Below are positions 41,221-43,923 of a stretch of DNA of 43,923 nucleotides, piece after piece. A program made the position numbers and the translations under genes. Position 1 is the stretch's first letter. The number at the start of each line of letters is the position of its first letter. Below the pieces are notes generated by a model. The model was not told the DNA's origin, made no database searches, and saw only the letters and a list, made by a program, of their open reading frames with translations. Source of the stretch: Metallosphaera yellowstonensis MK1 (GTDB lineage Archaea > Thermoproteota > Thermoprotei_A > Sulfolobales > Sulfolobaceae); assembly GCF_000243315.1 (NCBI RefSeq), contig NZ_JH597755.1:50113-94035 (forward strand), read 5' to 3'.

Positions 41221-42984
41221 ATGGACCCCTTTGAGTACCTGGAGGATCTGGAGGACGATAGGACCAAGAGGTTCATCGAGTCCTCTAACGCTCAAGTGGA
41301 GAAAAGATTGGGACAGAAGGCCAAGGAGGTCTTCCCGTCTCTCGTGGAGAAGTTGAGGGAGGAGAGACCCATTCAACTACTTGTTCTAGGTAACACTCAG
41401 GCCATCCTATATTACGGGGATGAGACCAGCCTGGAGATCTCTGGAAGGAGGATTAAGATGGAGTCCAGGGATCACGTCATCCATTCCCTGGAAAGGGTCT
41501 GGAACAGCCAATTGGTGAGGATCGGCGTGGGGATAAGAGGTTCAGATGAGGGTTACTCCCTCTTGATCGACCCCAACGGAGAAGTCGTGGGTAAGATAGA
41601 GGGACTGGTGAACCAGTTCTTCTACCAAGAGGGCAAACTCTGTTATGTCAAGGAGTACAGGAGGGAGAAGTCCCCAGACGGGGTGGAGCCCCCAGTGGAG
41701 AGGATTTTCTGTGGCGATGAGATGTTTCCCTTTTATCCAGGAAGGGGCGAGTGGTTGAGTGTAACTGCAGAGGAAAAGACTACTGCTCTGCTCAAAGGGA
41801 GAGGGTGGAGTGAAGCTACGCTCTACGTTGGCGAGTGGCCTGAGTTGAGGGAAGAAGACTCAGGGAAGATATCTTCAGTCCACATAGTGCGAGGTAGAGT
41901 CTACTACCTGAAGGGAAACGATGTGATGATGGATGGTAAGAGGTTGTTCTCCTCGAACCACCCAGTGGAGGACATGAAGGTAAACGAGAAATTTGTGGTA
42001 CTTAACGTAATCAAGGATTACAGGAGCTCTCTATCGGCTTTCACCCCCTCAGGGGAACCCCTTTGGGAGTACAGAGGGGAGCACGTGTACTCCTTCGACC
42101 TTATGGGAGAGGACGTGTATGCTTTGGAGACTTCCTTCACCACCTCCCACTCCCTGCTCAGGATAAGGGACGGTAAACCCTACCCGTTGAGGGTGGGAAG
42201 GCGTGAGGAGATGGAGGTAAAGGACGTATACGTTAAGGGAGACGTACTACTCCACGGGTTCCTCCTCACCAGGGGGAAGCCCAAAGGGGTCATCGTGTAT
42301 GGATACGGGGGCTTCTCCGTACCCGTCCTTCCCTTCTCCTCCGCCATCTTCCAAGAGTTGGTCAAGAGGGGTTACTCAGTCCTGGTGACTAACCTGAGGG
42401 GAGGCTCAGAGAACGGGGAGGAGTGGCACAGGCAGGGGATGCTCAGGAACAAGTTGAACGTCTTTAGGGACTTCTCCACGTTCCTTAGCCTCGTGAAGTC
42501 CCTGGGGGGTAGGACCGTAGCGATGGGAGGCAGTAATGGAGGTCTCCTCGTGGGTGCAACCATGAACATGTATCCTGACCTTGTGGACTGCGGTATCATA
42601 GGTTACCCAGTCCTCGACATGTTGAAGTTTCACAAGTTTCTTGCCGGGATGTATTGGACGTTCGAGTACGGCAACCCAGAGGGGGATGATAGGGACTTTC
42701 TGCTCTCCTACAGCCCTTACCATAACCTAAAGGAAGGATTGCCTCCGACCTTCGTTTACACTGGACTGAACGACGACAGAGTTCATCCCATGCACGCCCT
42801 GAAGTACACCGCCAAGTCTAGGTCCTTGGGTAATGACGTCATGCTCTTGGTGAACCTGAGATCCGGCCACAACGCTTCAACCCCTGAGTCCAGAGCTGAG
42901 GAGATGGCCTACGTGATGGCGTTCATCGAGGAATGTGTAGCTCACTCCTCCTCATCTCTCCATACTTTCACCATAAAGAAGTAA
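41221..42984 (+). CDS. Prolyl oligopeptidase family serine peptidase
   Basis: About 587 residues from the ATG at 41221 (MDPFEYLEDLEDDRTKRF), preferred over an upstream in-frame start because the TATA box fits and the family usually begins near this P-Y-x-W/Y-L-E-D motif. N-terminal beta-propeller (about 55-350) followed by alpha/beta hydrolase. The catalytic triad is S438 (AMGGSNGGLLVGATMNMYPD), D518 (GLNDDRVHPMHALKY) and H550 (RSGHNASTP). GYGGFSVPVLPFSSAIFQEL and VTNLRGGSENGEEWHRQGML shape the oxyanion and substrate pocket. It cleaves short peptides after Pro in the cytoplasm, feeding peptide catabolism. Standalone gene; the 3' end overlaps a convergent small gene. Confidence 0.9.
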   Translation: MDPFEYLEDLEDDRTKRFIESSNAQVEKRLGQKAKEVFPSLVEKLREERPIQLLVLGNTQAILYYGDETSLEISGRRIKMESRDHVIHSLERVWNSQLVRIGVGIRGSDEGYSLLIDPNGEVVGKIEGLVNQFFYQEGKLCYVKEYRREKSPDGVEPPVERIFCGDEMFPFYPGRGEWLSVTAEEKTTALLKGRGWSEATLYVGEWPELREEDSGKISSVHIVRGRVYYLKGNDVMMDGKRLFSSNHPVEDMKVNEKFVVLNVIKDYRSSLSAFTPSGEPLWEYRGEHVYSFDLMGEDVYALETSFTTSHSLLRIRDGKPYPLRVGRREEMEVKDVYVKGDVLLHGFLLTRGKPKGVIVYGYGGFSVPVLPFSSAIFQELVKRGYSVLVTNLRGGSENGEEWHRQGMLRNKLNVFRDFSTFLSLVKSLGGRTVAMGGSNGGLLVGATMNMYPDLVDCGIIGYPVLDMLKFHKFLAGMYWTFEYGNPEGDDRDFLLSYSPYHNLKEGLPPTFVYTGLNDDRVHPMHALKYTAKSRSLGNDVMLLVNLRSGHNASTPESRAEEMAYVMAFIEECVAHSSSSLHTFTIKK

Positions 42985-43130
42985 ATGGATATTGCCCAGA
43001 CCGCTGAGATGAGAACTAGAAGTGTCCCAACAGTGTAACCCCTCAGGGCCAGGTATACACCTAGGATAGTGAGGAAGAGTAGTCCTGAGGATATGTAGAG
43101 TACCTCAACTCTAGAGAGCGATGGATTCAT
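42942..43130 (-). CDS. Small two-helix membrane protein
   Basis: 62 residues from the ATG at 43130 (MNPSLSRVEVLYISSGLLF). Two hydrophobic segments, SSGLLFLTILGVYLALRG and TVGTLLVLISAVWAISIYFF, are followed by a charged end (KVWRDEEE). A TTG 7 codons upstream also exists; TATA-like AGTTAAAGTT fits the ATG. No family recognised. Overlaps the 3' end of the prolyl oligopeptidase gene by 43 nt in convergent orientation. Function unknown. Confidence 0.55.
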   Translation of the reverse strand: MNPSLSRVEVLYISSGLLFLTILGVYLALRGYTVGTLLVLISAVWAISIYFFMVKVWRDEEE

Positions 43131-43151
43131 AAGATATACTCTCGTGGACAA

Positions 43152-43406
43152 CTTTAACTTTCTGGGGGTTAAGGGGGCGGAAGTCCCCTCCGTGCGGTAG
43201 ACCCAAAATCGTATTATGAAAAATAATTCTGACAGAATAATATCGATTCATGGCAGATAACAGGATTTATAAGAGTATTAAGAATTCAGTTGAAGAAAGG
43301 TTTAAGGTGAGGGAGATGTGGTATTACCACGTGAGTAAGCGAGATGATAACACACCATCTCCCTCACCAAAACAACTTACAACAAATAGGATATAAATTA
43401 CTTTCC
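43152..43406. other. Gap with GC-rich block and strong inverted repeat
   Basis: GGGGTTAAGGGGGCGGAAGT and CCCCTCCGTGCGGTAG (43165-43200) can form a hairpin and vaguely resemble the TnpB right-end GGGGGCGG block. A 13-bp perfect inverted repeat, GGTGAGGGAGATG (43306-43318) and CATCTCCCTCACC (43356-43368), encloses a smaller palindrome GTGGTATTACCAC (43318-43330). Both lie immediately before the transposase gene and may be its left end. Confidence 0.5.
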
Positions 43407-43923
43407 ATGCTGAACTTCAAGGGAAAGAGAGGGGAAGAGGTGGCGAGAACCCTCATCTCAGCCTGTCTGTGGAACGATTCGGTGGAAAGTAAGTCGAGGA
43501 CGTATGGCGTGTCCCCACAGACCGTGAGGAATTACGTGGAGGAGCAAGGGGTGGAAGTGGTGGAAAAGCTGTTGGAACAAGTGAGGAAAATATCCTTGGA
43601 GACGCTGAAGGGAGTAAGGGAGATAGACCTCTCAATAGACTGGACCACCAAGACGTGGTACGGGAAAACGGTGGAGGGGCTCGGGAGTTCGGAGGAGGGG
43701 AGCTCTTGGAACTACGCAACTGCGACGACTAAGTTTGACGGGAAAGTGCTCCTACTAGCTTTCATCACACAAGTCAAGGGGATGACCAAGGATGAGATCG
43801 TGAAGGCCCTCGTGGAGCAAGTCGTCGCGATGGGGTTCAAGGTAAGGTTGATAACTCTCGACGCTGGTTTCTACACGATTGACGTGCTCAACTTCGTTTC
43901 GCAGTTCAAGTACGTAATCGGAG
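43407..43923 (+). CDS. DDE transposase (ISH3/IS4-like), 5' part, cut by window edge
   Basis: From an ATG at 43407, 172 codons remain open to the window end. An N-terminal helical region has KGKRGEEVARTLISACLWND and KSRTYGVSPQTVRNYVEEQG (HTH). REIDLSIDWTTKTWYGKTVE holds the first acidic residue, GSSWNYATATTKFDGKVLLL follows, and VRLITLDAGFYTIDVLNFVS holds the second. This order is that of ISH3-type archaeal transposases of Sulfolobales. No frameshift is seen in the visible part, so the element may be intact. A TATA-like AGGATATAAAT lies ~13-20 nt upstream. Confidence 0.85.
   Translation, partial: MLNFKGKRGEEVARTLISACLWNDSVESKSRTYGVSPQTVRNYVEEQGVEVVEKLLEQVRKISLETLKGVREIDLSIDWTTKTWYGKTVEGLGSSEEGSSWNYATATTKFDGKVLLLAFITQVKGMTKDEIVKALVEQVVAMGFKVRLITLDAGFYTIDVLNFVSQFKYVIG

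Overview
The window looks like chromosomal DNA from a thermoacidophilic archaeon of the Sulfolobales. By eye the base composition is moderate rather than strongly AT-rich, which would fit Metallosphaera better than Sulfolobus or Acidianus, but the genus is not proven. Supporting signs are leaderless genes with a TATA-like box about 26 nt before the start codon, IS607/TnpB insertion sequences of the Sulfolobales type, short dispersed inverted-repeat elements, a non-phosphorylative sugar-acid type of gene content and a very high density of MFS transporters.

Layout. 1-11.4 kb is a patchwork of insertion-sequence debris and single genes. It holds two inverted copies of an IS607 end, an MFS transporter, a decayed DDE transposase, an SMP-30 lactonase, an Amt ammonium channel, a frameshifted macrodomain gene, a nucleotidyltransferase pair resembling a toxin-antitoxin module, a GNAT acetyltransferase and a nearly intact IS607 element with TnpA and TnpB. 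From 11.8 to 14.8 kb there is an amino-acid permease facing a ThDP-dependent 2-oxoacid decarboxylase-like enzyme. From 14.9 to 19.5 kb (minus strand) a very tight operon encodes two-subunit fumarase followed by a four-subunit succinate dehydrogenase/fumarate reductase (A-C-D-B) with haem-type membrane anchors. From 19.6 to 34.2 kb lies a catabolic island: three sugar-porter type MFS transporters, a FAD-linked hydroxyacid oxidase, a 3-hydroxyisobutyrate/tartronate-semialdehyde type dehydrogenase, an aldehyde dehydrogenase, an Ldh2-family malate/lactate dehydrogenase, a split UxaA-type dehydratase, an enolase-superfamily dehydratase and a GntR/FCD regulator. From 34.6 to 43.1 kb are more MFS transporters, a ferritin-like/encapsulin fusion overlapping a thioesterase gene, a CcdC-like membrane protein and a prolyl-oligopeptidase. 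The window ends inside a DDE transposase.

How the genes may work together (inference). The 19.5-34.3 kb island carries a recurrent GTATAC palindrome in its intergenic regions, in two or three cases touching the start codon. It could be the operator of the GntR regulator encoded at the end of the island. The likely logic is uptake of a sugar acid or hydroxyacid, dehydration by the UxaA-type and enolase-type enzymes, oxidation of a semialdehyde to a TCA acid, then succinate to fumarate to malate to oxaloacetate by the clustered Sdh, Fum and Ldh2 enzymes. The substrate cannot be read from the sequence.

Most striking items: the ferritin-like protein fused to an HK97-fold encapsulin shell (36578-37654); the GTATAC/GntR regulon; an SdhA subunit whose active-site HPT motif reads LPT; a family of about 63-bp terminal-inverted-repeat elements; and a structured RNA candidate at the TnpB right end supported by compensatory base changes between two copies in this window.
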